A DNA stretch of 64,000 nucleotides from Coix lacryma-jobi var. lacryma-jobi (lineage: Eukaryota; Streptophyta; Magnoliopsida; Poales; Poaceae): the NCBI GenBank assembly GCA_009763385.1, contig CM019822.1, positions 23,988,842 to 24,052,841 on the forward strand, written 5' to 3'. Each line of letters opens with the position of its first letter. The stretch's first letter is position 1. The notes beneath the pieces were generated by a model. It did not search any database. It saw nothing but the letters and a program-made list of their open reading frames with translations, and was not told the DNA's origin. The translations under genes were made by a program, and so were the position numbers. Below are positions 37,201-48,853 of this stretch, piece after piece.

Positions 37201-40200
37201 TGCTGATGCTAGCAGCAAGTAGATGCTATCAGGTTCTTGAGTTGTAACATGCACCACTGGTGTTGTTTCATGTGTATCATCAACAACCGGAGGTAGAGCA
37301 GCAGTTTCAGGGAAGCTGACAGCATCATCAGTTCCTGATGATCCGTAAACTATCATTCCCCAATCTGGAGTTATCATTGCAGTGAAAAATCAGTGTGATT
37401 ACCTTCAAAACAAAATTCAACTGCATGGGTGCATGGCTGAAAGCAGCTTCATTTTGCTCACATAAGAAACTGCTCCTTTTTGTAGACACATCGCATGTGA
37501 GCATGGGTATCTTTTCACAATCTAAAATTGGTTGGTTTGATCTGTGGCATCTATGTAAACCCATTCACTTGTTTTGGCAGTGTTTGGTTGCAAACCTAAG
37601 GTTTCATTTATCATATTACTTTGAGCATAGGTAAATAATACAATTTATTACAAACCTACATAAGTTGTAATGTCTTGAATTTATTTGTAAACACCACAAT
37701 TACCTAAAATTCATGTTAGATGACTACACAACTAAATTTCAATCTCTTGGGCATTCTATGGAAGCTTTATATGTGAGCGTATAATATTTTAACTAAATAT
37801 TTGAGACCAAGGAACTACAAAACTTTTTTTTCCCCAAGAATTACATCTTGTCTATATATTTAGGATACTCACCTCCAAAAAAATAATCCCATTCAGTCAT
37901 TTTTGTTGCAGCCGATGAGCTTGAAATGTATCCTTTGGGGCTTGATTCTTCGTATTCCAGCTCGGTTAGTGCCATTGATCCCATTTGACTTGAAATGCTG
38001 TACGCTGGTGAGAGTGGTTCATTGCCTTTTTTAGTTGGTGGAAGTATTGCAGGAAGGCTTTTATTTGCTTCCCTGTAAGTGTTGATATGCATGGTAAATA
38101 ATTTTTCAGCATTTACAACCCGGGCAACTGCACTGAATTTAGTGCTGACTATATTTTGAATTGGGGCAATCAGGGCGAGAATTCTTGTTAAGGACACAGT
38201 AGATTGGGTTCCCAGCCGAAATGGAATGTACTATTTGTAGATTTAGAATTCTGGAAGTACTAAAATTTACCTGGTACATATCAAATGACCTTTACAAGTA
38301 AACCACATCTTGCATGATGGAGCTGCTGTCTTCATAAGCTTGATTGCTGTCTTTGACTTTGGTGTGTTCATTTCTCTACAGTTTGAGAGCATCTGTTAGA
38401 ATGTGCGATTACGTAAGGTATGCTCTTCAGAAACTGCTTGGTCTAAGCATGCTAGCTTTTCTTGTGCATTTCTTGGAAGAAGAGAAAATAAAATATTCTG
38501 TTACTCCTACCAGATAACCGGATTCTAAGAAAACTTTTAAGTATCTCAGGCCCTTAAGTTCGAGAGAGTACAGTGATGTTCTCATTAATCAATCAGAATC
38601 ATAGAAGTGAGATGCATAGTCATCTTATATGTGCAACCAGTTTAAGGTTATAGGGTGATGAGAAACACTAGATTTGGCTAGTTTGTTCCATACTTGGAGA
38701 AGTGTCGGTCTGCAGCTGCTCCCATGACAAGCTCAGTTATGTTATGAAGGGAAATGAGCTCCTCAAGTCCTTCAGCTACATTATCCGTCTCAATTATTAC
38801 TTTCGCACAGCCAACCTGAAACATTAGAATTCCATGTAGTGACGGACATTGCCAAAGTGAAAATTGCAGGTTTTGCAGCAAATTCGTGTGGGTGTAATCT
38901 AGCTACAATGAAAGTGATGCTGGAAATCGCACCTCTAGATCTTCCCTTGTGGATTTTGCTATGTACACATACATATCTAGGCTGATCTCTGCCTTCGCTC
39001 GCTTCTGCTTTGTGTACTCCTTGATTTCTTCTGGTTTCACTTTCATGCTGGTACGACCCCTCTCTGAAATGTAGCTCACAAGTCACAAGCTGTTTACGTT
39101 CAACGTGTAAGATGTGAACATTGTCGTTTGCACAAAAATATGGAAATACTTACGCTCTGCTTGAATCTGTTTGAAGTGTGAAGGGACGTTCTGTTTTACT
39201 GGGGACATAGTTCGTAGATGTTTACACAGTCATCTTATTTTTACAAATAAAACCTAGAAACTTTTCCATCGATTAATATTAAGAGGAAACATATATTATG
39301 TACGGCACTTATTTTAGGACGGCATGATTTATAGTGTGCAGGCAATTGTAGGTTTGAAAACTGTAATCGACGCAACAAATTCCAATCCGTACGTGCTAGG
39401 GTTGTAAAGCAAATGCGATTGCTTTCAAACTTCAGATACAACTATACAAGGACATGTTTGCAGAATCATGATTGCGCTTCAGGTGAACTGGACATTACTG
39501 TTGGTTTATGTGCTGTTTGGCATAGGTCAAGCAAGCTTTGAGAGTTTGCCACCCATATCTGGAATGGAAACCGGCCTTGTTTAGATGCGAAGTTGAATTT
39601 TTTTTCCCGCTACTGTAGCACTTTCGTTTGTATTTGACAAATATTATCCAATCATGTGCTAACTAGGCTCAAAAGGTTCGTCTCGTGATTTACAACTAAT
39701 CTGTGTAATTAGTTATTTATTTTACCAACATTTAATGTTCTATGCATGCGTCCAAACATTGATGTGATAGTGATGTGACGGAGAGAGAGTGAAAAAAAGT
39801 TGATAGTTTGAGGTATCCAAACAGCTAATTTGCAAATTTCTATCATATGTGCTGTGCCAGCAGCCATCTCTCAGTTTTTGTCCTAGGTGCACAGCGCTGA
39901 TGACGAGCTCTAAAAAAAATTCTTGGAGCTGGATGGAGCTAAGCAATCTCGATATTGAATCGAACAAATCATGTTTAAACCACTCTATTCTATACTAGTG
40001 TACAAGCTTACTCTGGGCGGTCGCTGGCGCAGGACAATGGACGACATGAGCTATCACAACCTCGGTTCCGTCTCTGACCAAATTGTGCAGCGCCCACAGC
40101 AGGGTGCTCCTCCCGTCGCTGACCTCCTCGGGCACCGCGACGAACACCCTGTGCCCGGTCGCGGCCGCGGCCGCCGCGCTCCGCTCGTCCAGCTCGTCGT

Positions 40201-40291
40201 GCAGGGAGCCCGCCGACGAGGTGGCGGGGCTGCACCGTGCGCTCCACAGCGGCTCCCACGTCTCGTGCTCTCCGACGCTCCCCGCCTCCAT
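34222..40291 (-). CDS. USP / coiled-coil / kinase-like / U-box protein (gene A), 1061 aa, 14 exons; likely pseudokinase
   Basis: Exons in transcript order: 40291-40012, 39198-39154, 39063-38933, 38815-38694, 38375-38271, 38072-37873, 37364-37192, 37107-36964, 36728-36432, 36347-36180, 36100-36035, 35951-35463, 35349-34573, 34410-34222; all phases agree. The USP domain starts near residue 47 (HRVFVAVPEE) and runs to the motif GAAADRHFSK. A coiled coil of about 350 residues follows, then a kinase-like domain from about residue 695. The U-box (about 992-1055) begins YFICPIFQEVMSDPHMAADG. This order defines the plant U-box/receptor-like cytoplasmic kinase class, thought to be E3 ligases. Kinase Lys724 and Glu740 remain. 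However, the glycine loop reads SEDGFASIYKG, HRD is HGD (817-819) with Asn replacing the following Lys, and DFG is GLG (837-839). The metal-binding Asp is therefore gone. The coiled coil is longer than usual through exon duplication. The 24-T tract at 34523-34546 is in the last intron. Confidence 0.85.
34523..34546. repeat. Poly-T tract of 24 in the last intron of gene A
   Basis: An uninterrupted run of T next to GCAG. On the gene's own strand it is a poly-A run within the intron between the kinase-like exon and the final U-box exon. Confidence 0.85.
39573..39824. mobile_element. MITE of the GGCCTTGTTTAG family in intron 1 of gene A
   Basis: Starts GGCCTTGTTTAGATGCG and ends near GGTATCCAAACAGC. 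Internal motifs typical of the family in grasses are present (CTACTGTAGCACTTTCG, TTTGACAAATATTATCCAATC, AACTAGGCTCAAAAGG). It lies between the first USP exon and the next exon of gene A. Confidence 0.65.
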
Positions 40292-41085
40292 TTTTTGTTT
40301 GTTTGCTTGCCTGGCCTGCCGCCGCTTCTCTACGATCAGAATTCAGAAGAAGAGACGCGCTGGAGCTCGATCGGTGACCGCTTAGTATATGATGAGTATT
40401 TCTGTAGTGAATGAGAATGGGATGGCAGAAGGAAGGAAAGGAAAGGGACGTGGCGTGTCCGCCCCCCACCGGGTGACGACGGGTCACGGCGCGCGCGAGA
40501 TGATTTTGTATTCGTGGCTTGCTGCTGCATTGACCCGCCAATTAAGTACCCCTAAAAGTCACCGCCACGAGCCCACGTCGCACCATCAGGAAACTACGTA
40601 GCGTAGGGCTGCACCCGCATTGGCAGCAATTACGCGAGCATGTCGAGCTCATACGTACGTGTCGTGCTGACGCTGGCACGGTAATTTGCGTGTGGACCCA
40701 GCGAGCCGAGTTCAACTACCAATCAAAACGACGACTCTGTGAGTCTGTGTGTGTGTGTTTCTAGAGCTGAAAATTCTGTGATTGTTCATGAACCACCCAC
40801 CCAACATGCTCTTGCAAGCTGCAAGTTGCAACAATGATGTTTTATTCGCCAAACAGAAGTCGTCGCGCGGCAGAGATGTGGTGGAGCAATGCGGACATCA
40901 AATTTGGCCCAGTAAAAATATGTCAAATTACAGGGAGACAGGCCAGCCTTTGGGGCTTTATTTACTGACTTTCCGGCCCACGAAACCTCAATCCAGATTC
41001 ACGGTTTCAAGCTGACACGAAAAATCCTCCTATATACAGTACTACATTTTTTTAAAAAAGAAACGGGAATTTATATACATACATA
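40292..41085. other. Spacer between the U-box genes, gene A promoter
   Basis: GC-rich upstream sequence of gene A. No TATA box close to the ATG was convincing. (GT)n at 40746-40759. No further genes. Confidence 0.4.
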
Positions 41086-41288
41086 GGCCTAGTTTAGTTT
41101 CCCCCTAATTTTGCAAAATTGATAAGATTCCCCATCACATCAATCTTTAAATATATGCAAGAAAAATTAAATGTAGGCTTTTAGTATGTACATGTCGAGA
41201 CGAATCTTTAGAGTCTACGTAGTCCATATCTGGACAAAGTTTGTCAAATAACAACGAAAAGTAAAAAAATTTGCAACTAAACAGGGCC
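41086..41288. mobile_element. MITE of the GGCCTTGTTTAG family at the 3' end of gene B
   Basis: A near-complete 203-bp copy: left end GGCCTAGTTTAGTTTCC, right end (inverted) AACTAAACAGGGCC. It lies 31 bp beyond the stop codon of gene B, so it must lie within or define that gene's 3' UTR. Confidence 0.75.
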
Positions 41289-41319
41289 AGAGTCCAGAGC
41301 GCCTGCCGCTGCAGAATGG

Positions 41320-43800
41320 TCAGTTCCAGCGACGCTGCTGCCGCCGCCGCCGCTGCTGTTCCCACTCGAGGATCGCCGAGCGGAGAGCCCTGTTCGGGGC
41401 CAGCTCGTTGTGAGCGAGTCTCAGATTCGTCATCGGTGAGGTGTCGCGCCCGCCGTTGAGCCACGCACTGATCGCCTCGCATTCGTAGGTGAACCCGTCT
41501 GCCGCGATGTGGGGATCTTCCATCACGTCCTGCAGTGCAGTTCACCATCCAGGAAACGGATCAGAACCCTCATCTAATGTTGCACAGTAGCAGCTACCGT
41601 CTCCGCCTGTTGTTCCACTCACCTGGCTGATTGGGCACACAAAGTGCGACGGCGCCGGAGCGTCGTCGTCGTCGTCGTCGTCGTGTGGTGCGGACAGCCG
41701 GCTCTTCCGCCGCAAGTCTTCAGCTTCAGTTAACGCGGCGTCTCGCTCGTGCTGCAGCTCCAGGTTGTCCGCCTGGAGTATCTCGAGGATGCACTTGCTG
41801 GCCGCCAGCTGCTCTTCCTGAGCCTTTCTAGCACGATTCAGTTCGGCTGTTTGCTGCTGCGCATCGATGCAAACCGCTTCGAGCTGTCCTTGTATTTCTT
41901 CGACCATCTGTCTCTCCCGCAGGAGCAGCTTCTGGGCTGCTTCCGACTTCGTCACCTCACGTTGATGCAGTACCTTCCACTCTTCCGTCTGCACAGTATT
42001 AGTTTGTATTTGATGTTTTGAGCACGCACTGCATGCAGTATTGCGGTCTCTCGATTGTAATTTTTCCAGATCAATATTTACCTTCTTCAGAGCACAGAGT
42101 AGGTCCAGTTCGGCTTCACGAAGAGCCTGCTCAGTAGGCGATGGCGGTGTTGCAATAATGTTTCTGCCTCCTTTCCTGTCTCAATTCACAAAAGTTAGGA
42201 AAGGAACTGTCGATGTCCGCCGGCTAATGATCAAGTTTGCTTGACCTCACCTAGTACATACGAGGTGTCCTTTGCATGTGAACCACATGTTGCATGAATT
42301 GCTTGCGGAGTCCATCAGTCTGAGTGCTATCCTGGACCAGGGGCGGCTCCAGGAAAATAAAGCACTGGCGTCACCGTTGACAAACTATCAGTAATCAGTA
42401 TTATATTACTCACTTATTACTCCCTTCCACAGTAGCATGATTTCAGGCATACATATTTAGCAGTCAAATTCTACAGCTATGTTACATATTAGCAATGAAA
42501 GTAACTTTCCTAACTGTATTTCCATGCTATTTTCTATTGACCAACATGAACACTTCAAATATATCTTGCGTGCAAATGAAGCACGGTAATCAACCATATT
42601 TTTTATTTCTGATGCAATGAGCCAACACTCTCACGGTGTAACTGGCCAGCACAACACGCCAAAGAAGTGGTTGGCTGACCCAACTCGGGTTGAAGTCACG
42701 GCACCATCTTCTTAAGACGAAAAACAGAGAGACGTCTCTCCCCTCTGGTCGAGTTTTTTTTTATATATTTTTGATGCAATGAAAGTAACATTCCTAACTG
42801 TATTTTCATGCTATTTCTTGTGTGCAAATGAAGCCGGATAAGGTATGTAGATCATTTTACAATGTTTGCAGCTCTGGTCTAACAAAGTGTGGCAAATGGC
42901 ATGCGAAATTGTCATACATACTTTGAGTAGCGTTCATCTGCTGCTGCTCCCACTACAAGCTTGGTTATGCCACAATGGGCGATAAGCTTCTCAAGCCCTT
43001 TGGCAACATCATCGCTCTCAATTATCACTTCCTCGCAACTAATCTGTAAAATAATAATGACAACAAAAGTAGTGGAATTAGGTGACTTGAATCATATGTT
43101 TGTTTCCATTGTTTTGTATAGTATTTTTTTTAGACAAAGGCATATAGGTGTTTTGCATACTACTAGTTTATTTGTAAATAATAAGGAGGAGGTTGCAGAG
43201 ATGTTTTTTTTTTGAGCGAATAGGAGGGGCAGAAGAGCCCCTACTGAAAATCAATTAAGAAACAACCCATGAGGTTGCAAAACAAGTACAACAAGTTTAG
43301 CAAAAGAAAACTAAACAGAGCTTAAACTACATCTATGAGAAGTGATGGACACACGCCCATTTAGGAAACAAAAAATGAGATGAAAAAAATCAAACTTGTT
43401 GCTCGAGATGTGGATCAAACCTTTCGTCGTTTGCACATCATTTCATATTCAGCGAGTTTCTTCTCCGCCTTTTCTCGCCCAGAATTTATCCCCACTGAAA
43501 CAACATAGAATTTATCCTTTCTCCTGAAGGCAGTGTTTTTTTTAAGAACAGGAGAGGGCAAGGAGCCCCTACTGAAAAATATATTGAAAGGTAAGCAGAG
43601 CTGAGCTGAGCAGATTAGGTAGGGTTTAGGGTATGTGTATGGATCAAGGAGGAATAACGGAACTGGTACTTGCCTGCTTGCGAGGGACGGTGTACATGGG
43701 CGATGACGATTGTGGCGCCATCTGTGGCCAGGTTCTGGAGCGCCCACAGCAAGGCGCTCCTCCCGTTCTCCTCGGCGACGGACACGAAGACCTTGTCCTG
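41320..43800 (-). CDS. USP / coiled-coil / U-box protein without kinase domain (gene B), 5' end unresolved
   Basis: Tandem paralogue of gene A. Exons in transcript order: from 43800 (open at 5' side) to 43674, 43494-43421, 43043-42922, 42331-42251, 42175-42082, 41988-41623, 41529-41320. Phases agree, giving at least 357 residues. The first exon encodes the start of a USP fold (KVFVSVAEENGRSALLWALQ). Exon 3 is the match of gene A exon 4 (same 122-base length, GAAADERYSK). The sixth exon is a coiled coil with an acidic DDDDDDD tract, and it runs straight into the U-box start SHFVCPISQ. The last exon completes the U-box (DVMEDPHIAADGFTYECEA) and ends in Arg/Gln repeats. There is no kinase domain. 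Intron 1 would use a GC donor (AG|GCAAGT). Upstream of 43800 the frame meets a stop at about 43827 before any ATG. The gene therefore either has an unseen 5' exon, a frameshifted start, or is decaying. Confidence 0.6.
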
Positions 43801-43829
43801 ATCACGCGGTCGCGAGAGAGATGACGTTT

Positions 43830-44512
43830 TGCGCTATGCGTTCGCGCCATCGCGGCGGTCGTTGGAACCTCCACTCATGCATGGGCAGCGCCCTGCTCGA
43901 TCGCGCGCGGTGCACGGCGGCTTGCAGCGAGGTATTTCAGTTAGACACGACAGACAATACAAAGGCCGGTTCCATCGCAAAGAGCCAAAGACGATGTCCA
44001 CGCCGTCTCCTGTGCGTGCGCCCTGTGGTAGTCCGCATCCGATCGATCCAGGCCATCGATCGTCGCTCGGCTCGTCGCGCTCCGTGCTATACTCCTATCA
44101 AACATCTAGCGAGCGTTGCTCAGCCTCGTCCAGACCTTGCACGGCTCGTCCATCGAGATTTTTTTGAACTGTGCCCGTCCATCAACATATTGTGCCTGAC
44201 CAAGTCAAGCAGCACGAACCAGCGCATCCTGTATAGTCTGTCCTGCACCCGCGGCAGTTGTAGCCCTCTCTAGCGCGCGAGCGGTGAGACGATGCCGCTC
44301 CTCGCCTGCGCGTAGCTAAGGCCCGTGCCATCCTCCTCTATGGCCTCGACGCGGTGACATGGACGGTGCCGAGATGATAAGCTCGACCTCCTCTCTCCCG
44401 CGCGAGCGGCGAGGATGACTGGACATGGGCTGGGTTCAGACGACAGGCCAGACCCATACGCGTGATCTAGATGAAAAATAATTAAGAAAATATTCAATTA
44501 ATTATATGGCTC
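43830..44512. other. Intergenic, no gene supported
   Basis: GC-rich sequence upstream of gene B. It contains an ATG-led frame on the minus strand (about 43883 leftward) that stops directly before the USP frame. This is consistent with a frameshift in the old N-terminus of gene B. It also contains cytosine-rich filler of unknown origin. Confidence 0.4.
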
Positions 44513-47015
44513 TACAGTGGTGATGAAGTCAACCAACCAGCTGGTACCCCGGCTTCTATTAATGTTAATCACATGGATGACAACACTACTGGTGGTTATC
44601 AAGGTATTATTTACCTTGTATTATTTTCGGTTATATTGCTCCTATATACTAAATAAATTACTTCTATAATTAAGTAAATGGCGTATGTATCTAATATTAT
44701 TTTATATATACCTTGCAGCTGATAATTATAACGAAAATCAGGCGGACGAGGGCGATAATGACGTCCAAGAAGGAGACTGGATAAGTAGAGTTGCAGATGC
44801 AGCACAGTCCACAAGATATGTTTCTGCACGAGAATACAATAGCTTCAAGCTGCAAGTTAGACGGAGAATTTTTAACATTTTATTATTTAGAGGGCACCTT
44901 TTCCAGCAATGGGTTGTAGATATGTATATCAAGATCGAGTCTACCAGACTAGATTGGTACTCTAATCCCGATAACCAAAAACTCATACGAGCAGAGTTAT
45001 AGCAGGTAACTGTCCATATTGTAGTGGAGATTTATTTGGTTTTACCTACCAACTTTGCAACCTTATTAATGCTTTTTTGCTAAAATTAGATAAACTTATT
45101 TGTGCCTTAGGGACTGGTTGATGTTATGTCTGCTGGAGAGACACAGGGTTCTAATTGGTAAGAGAATTGTGCTGTCAAGATCATTCCCAGGATGCGACCG
45201 AGACATGCAACAAAGGTTCTTTAATGCTATGGCTATTGTGCAACGTTTTGGAAAGCCTGATTACTTCATCATCATGACATGCAATCCCTACTGGGAAGAG
45301 GTAACAAGCAATCTCGAACCTGGGCACGAACCACAAGATAGACCAGAACTTGTTGCAAGAGTGTACAGAGCAAAATTACGAGACCTAAAAGATCTTCTAA
45401 TCAAGAAAAAGTATTTTTCGTGATGTTGCGACATACGTTCATGTTACCAAGTTTCAAAAAAGGGGCTTGCCACATGAGCATTTCCTGTTGATCATGAAGT
45501 CAGGGAGTAAGTTGACAACCCCGAATGCTTATGATTGAGTTATTTCAGCGGAGATACCAGACAAGGACAGATACCCAAAGTTGCATGGTCTTGTTATCAG
45601 ACATATGTTGCATGGACCATGTGGCGTGCTAAACAAAAGTGCGTGCATGGTGGATGGAGAGTGTCGTTTTCAGTACCCTTGACAGTTCTGTGAGGCAACC
45701 CAGCAAGGAAAGGACTCATATCCAACATGCATGAGAAGGGATGATAGACGCCGAGTAAAGATTAGGAGAGCTGAGTTATACAACAGATGGGTGGTGCCAT
45801 ATACAACCCTGGTCTCCTCATGAGATACAACTATCATATAAATGTTGAAGCATGCTGAAGCATTAAAGCAGTGAAGTATCTTTTTAAATACATACATAAA
45901 GGGCACGACCAATCATCATTCTTTGTAAATGCAGACCGACCCTGATAGAGATGATGGTGTCATCAATGAGATATTGCAGTACATGAATGTTAGATATATA
46001 TCTCCACCAGAAGCCGTGCATAGGATATTCGGTTTCCCAATGTTTGGAGTATATCCTGATGTATTGCAGCTCCAACTACATTTGTCTGACATGCAATCTG
46101 TGACATACGGTGAGGAGGACAACCTGGAAGATGTTGTTAGTCGCCCAGGTTCTAATAGGACCACACTTACAGAGTATTTCAGTAAAAATCATGAAGAAAG
46201 GGCGGCGGGGAAAATATTGTATAGAGAATTTCCTGAACATTATCGATGGATTAAGGGTAGAAAAATATGGCAAATAAGGAAAGAAGGGTTAGGACAAATA
46301 GGGCAGATTGTTTATGCTAACCCTGCTGAAGGCGAGAGATACTTTCTAAGAGTTCTACTCAGCCATGTGAGAGGTGCAACATCATATGCAGATTTGAGAA
46401 CAGTGGCTGTTGTCACATACTCTACCTTTAGGGAAGCATGCGAGAAAAGAGGACTTGTCGAGACAGATAAATCAATCGATGACTGCTTGACTGAGGCCAC
46501 CACCTTCCAGATGTCGTGTGCCCTATGAAAGTTGTTTGCTACCATTATTGTTTTCTGCGAGGCCACTAACATACGTGGACTATGTGACAAGCATAAGGAC
46601 GCCCTAGGTGAGGACTTCAAACGGGACAACAGCAACACGACATCAGTAGAGCAAATGGTTCTCAGAGACATACGGGAAATGCTTCACTTGATGGGGAAAG
46701 ATATCAGAGATTATGGCCTGCCACCTATCTACGATGTGGATCGAAGCTCCGTTGATATGATGAGAGGGGTTAGAGAGGAACATAATGTGCCTATAAAACA
46801 AGACCACTTAGATATTTATGATTCTCTTAACAAGGAGCAACGAGAAGGGTTCGATGAAATCATTCAGCATGTCTTTGCCAATAAGAGTCAAGTATCTTTT
46901 GTAGATGGTCCGGGAGGCACGAGCAAGACATTCTTATACAAAGCTATCCTTACTAGAGTCTGGTCCGAAGGATTAATAGCCATTGCAACAGCCACATCTT
47001 CCGGTACTCCTCCGA
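44513..47015 (+). pseudogene. Decayed Helitron Rep/helicase gene
   Basis: Frames on the plus strand together read as a Helitron protein broken by several stops and shifts. Visible parts are a Helitron N-terminal domain (44718-45003: REYNSFKLQVRRRIFN, FQQWVVDMYIKIES), its continuation at 45100-45420 (KRIVLSRSF, KPDYFIIMTCNPYWEE), a Rep motif KRGLPHEHFLL near 45463, and the stretch 45929-46528. The start of a PIF1-like helicase (46529-47005) follows, with Walker A GPGGTSKT where GPGGTGKT is usual. The helicase is cut off a few residues later, and the sequence after 47015 is unrelated. Helitrons replicate by a rolling-circle mechanism; this copy can no longer do so. Neither Helitron terminus was identified. 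Confidence 0.8.
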
Positions 47016-47175
47016 GAAATTACACAAATCTCGAAGAGCAACAATTTTTAATTATTTGTTGTTTGGGTCAATTTTGGGCCTAGTCGGTCCGAAATCCGAA
47101 CCCAGCCCATATCCATGGCAAATCCAGTCAAAACTCATCTCCCAGTTATCCGATCCGCTTTGTTCAGTTCCACAG

Positions 47176-47647
47176 AGTTTTTTCTCGAATATGCATGAGT
47201 GTGCATATCATTGTATTAAGAAAGGAATAAGCATAAAGTAAGTACAAAAATTCTGCCGAAGCCGGAGAACTCGACACTACATTTTAGCAACACTCCCATG
47301 AACTCGGTAGGTAGATGACTACCCTCCCGACATAAGACTCCCTAAGTGCTTCGCTTCGGCCTGCACCCACAGCTCGGCTTGGGCCTTGATGATCATCGTT
47401 AACTCGGCCGCCGAAGTTGTGGACTCCCAGAATCATCGTGCGTTGTGTTCCTTCCATAGCTGTCAGGACACTAGAGCGAATAGTGAGTTGAAACCCTTCC
47501 TCTGGCTAGATTGCAGTCCGGCTCTAAGCCACCTCCACCAAGTCTGAAAGGTCTGAGCTGCTGGCGGTAGTGGACGGTCCAGGGCGCTGCAGACGAAGAA
47601 CCAAACCTCCATGGAGTACGGGCAGTAGGTCAGTAGGTGGTCAATGG
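47176..47647 (-). mobile_element. LINE 3' end, left part (interrupted by the gypsy element)
   Basis: Read on the minus strand, the sequence from 47647 down encodes the end of a plant LINE zinc-binding reverse-transcriptase domain (HLLTYCPYSMEVWF) and a degenerate tail. It then gives the typical LINE 3' UTR (TTCTTAATACAATGATATGC, near 47200-47220). The matching upstream part lies beyond the gypsy element at 61822-61895, where CYLCDQATETI continues the same frame. Stops interrupt the tail, so it is non-functional. Confidence 0.75.
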
Positions 47648-48546
47648 TGTTGTTTCGGGGATCGAGATCCCGGAACAGCGGGTTGCCGCACGAGCGAATG
47701 CACGAAGCGAAGGCGGAAAACGCTCGGTAGAGCGGGGAAGTGGTAGTGGTGAACAGTGTTCTCCTCCCCCTCCGCGGGAGGTTGGGAGCTTTTTATATTA
47801 ATCCGGATCAATTTGAAAGTACAAGAATGCCCTTCCATCCACTCTGCTACAATTACAATGATACCCCTGCTCAACTACTCCACGGTTGTGCGTCGCCTTT
47901 TCCGGCGCGAGGGGCATTGTCGTAACTTCGCCATCTGGTGGGCCCAGCGTCCCCCGGCTCCTTTTCCCGGCCGGTGGGCCCGCTCCCTTTGGCCCAGGCC
48001 TCCGTCGAGCTGCGAAAACCTAAGAAAAACCAGTCATGAAAGACGAAAACTCACCGGAATTCCTGGACTCCTTTCGCGCGAATGCTTCATTTCGCACGAA
48101 AGATCCGCCCTGCTCCGGTTGTGCAGACCGGAGGCGAATGCTTGCTTCCGCGCGAATGCTGCATTTCGCGTGAAAGCTCCGCCTCCCTACTCCGGTTGTG
48201 CGGACCGGAGGCGAATGCTTGCTTCCGCGCGAATGCTGCATTTCGCGTGAAAGCTCCGCCTCCCTACTCCAGTTGTGCGGACCGGAGGCGAATGCTTGCT
48301 TCCGCGCGAATCCTGCATTTCGCGTGAAAGCTCCGCCTCCCTACTCCAGTTGTGCGGACCGGAGGCGAATGCTTGCTTCCGCGCGAATGCTGCATTTCGC
48401 GTGAAAGCTTCGCCTCCCTGCTCCAGTTGTGCGGACCGGAGGCGAATGCCTGCCTCCGCGCGAATGCTTCCTTTCGCGCGAAAGCATCATCATTTTTTGG
48501 TAAAACGCGGGTCGGAGGCGCCTGCGGTCTGGGCGCCGTCCCAACA
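47648..48546 (-). repeat. 3' LTR of the gypsy element
   Basis: The left copy on the plus strand, 899 bp. It is identical to the other LTR except for two transitions. It contains the internal 77-bp tandem array at about 48094-48480 and a TATA-like TTTTTATATTAA (plus reading) near 47790-47802. Confidence 0.95.
48094..48480. repeat. 77-bp tandem repeats within the LTR
   Basis: About five copies of a 77-bp unit built round CGGACCGGAGGCGAATGC and GCATTTCGCGTGAAAGC. The same array is at 61369-61755 in the other LTR. The repeats fall in U3 on the minus strand, upstream of the TATA box, so they may be enhancer repeats. This is inferred from position. Confidence 0.85.
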
Positions 48547-48557
48547 ATAGCCCCTCA
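48547..48557 (-). other. Putative polypurine tract next to the 3' LTR
   Basis: On the minus strand GTGAGGGGCTAT directly precedes the LTR. It is short and interrupted by pyrimidines, so the call is weak, but its position is right for plus-strand priming. Confidence 0.35.
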
Positions 48558-48845
48558 CGGTTGAATCTGCAGCTTGTGAAGTTCGACCGTGTCCTTTCGC
48601 TAGGCGCCTACGCCCGCCCAAAAAAACCTTCGCTTCGTCCCGAAGCTGGTTTTTTTTTTTGATACAGTGGTGTGTATATATTTTTTACTATTATTGTTTT
48701 TTATGTTTTTGCTTAAGTCACGTCGCAAACGCCTTTTCGTGTTCCTCGAAAACTGTGTGTCATGATGTAAAACCCCTGCGACGCTTCGAATCTTGTGCCC
48801 GGGCGCCTCTTCGTCTCCCTTGGAAATCGTGCCCAGTTTTTGCGC

Positions 48846-48853
48846 ATATAAAA
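48846..48853 (+). promoter_or_regulatory. TATA box of the antisense gene inside the gypsy element
   Basis: CATATAAAAGCC on the plus strand, 337 bases before the ATG of the spliced opposite-strand gene and outside the LTR. It predicts transcription from about 48880 towards pol. This suggests that the antisense gene has its own promoter; the start site is inferred. Confidence 0.55.

Noticed and set aside
48082..48550. Repeated Cys/Ala-rich frames within the LTRs
   Set aside because: By-products of the 77-bp tandem array (present in several frames and both LTRs); 77 is not a multiple of three, so no long product results.
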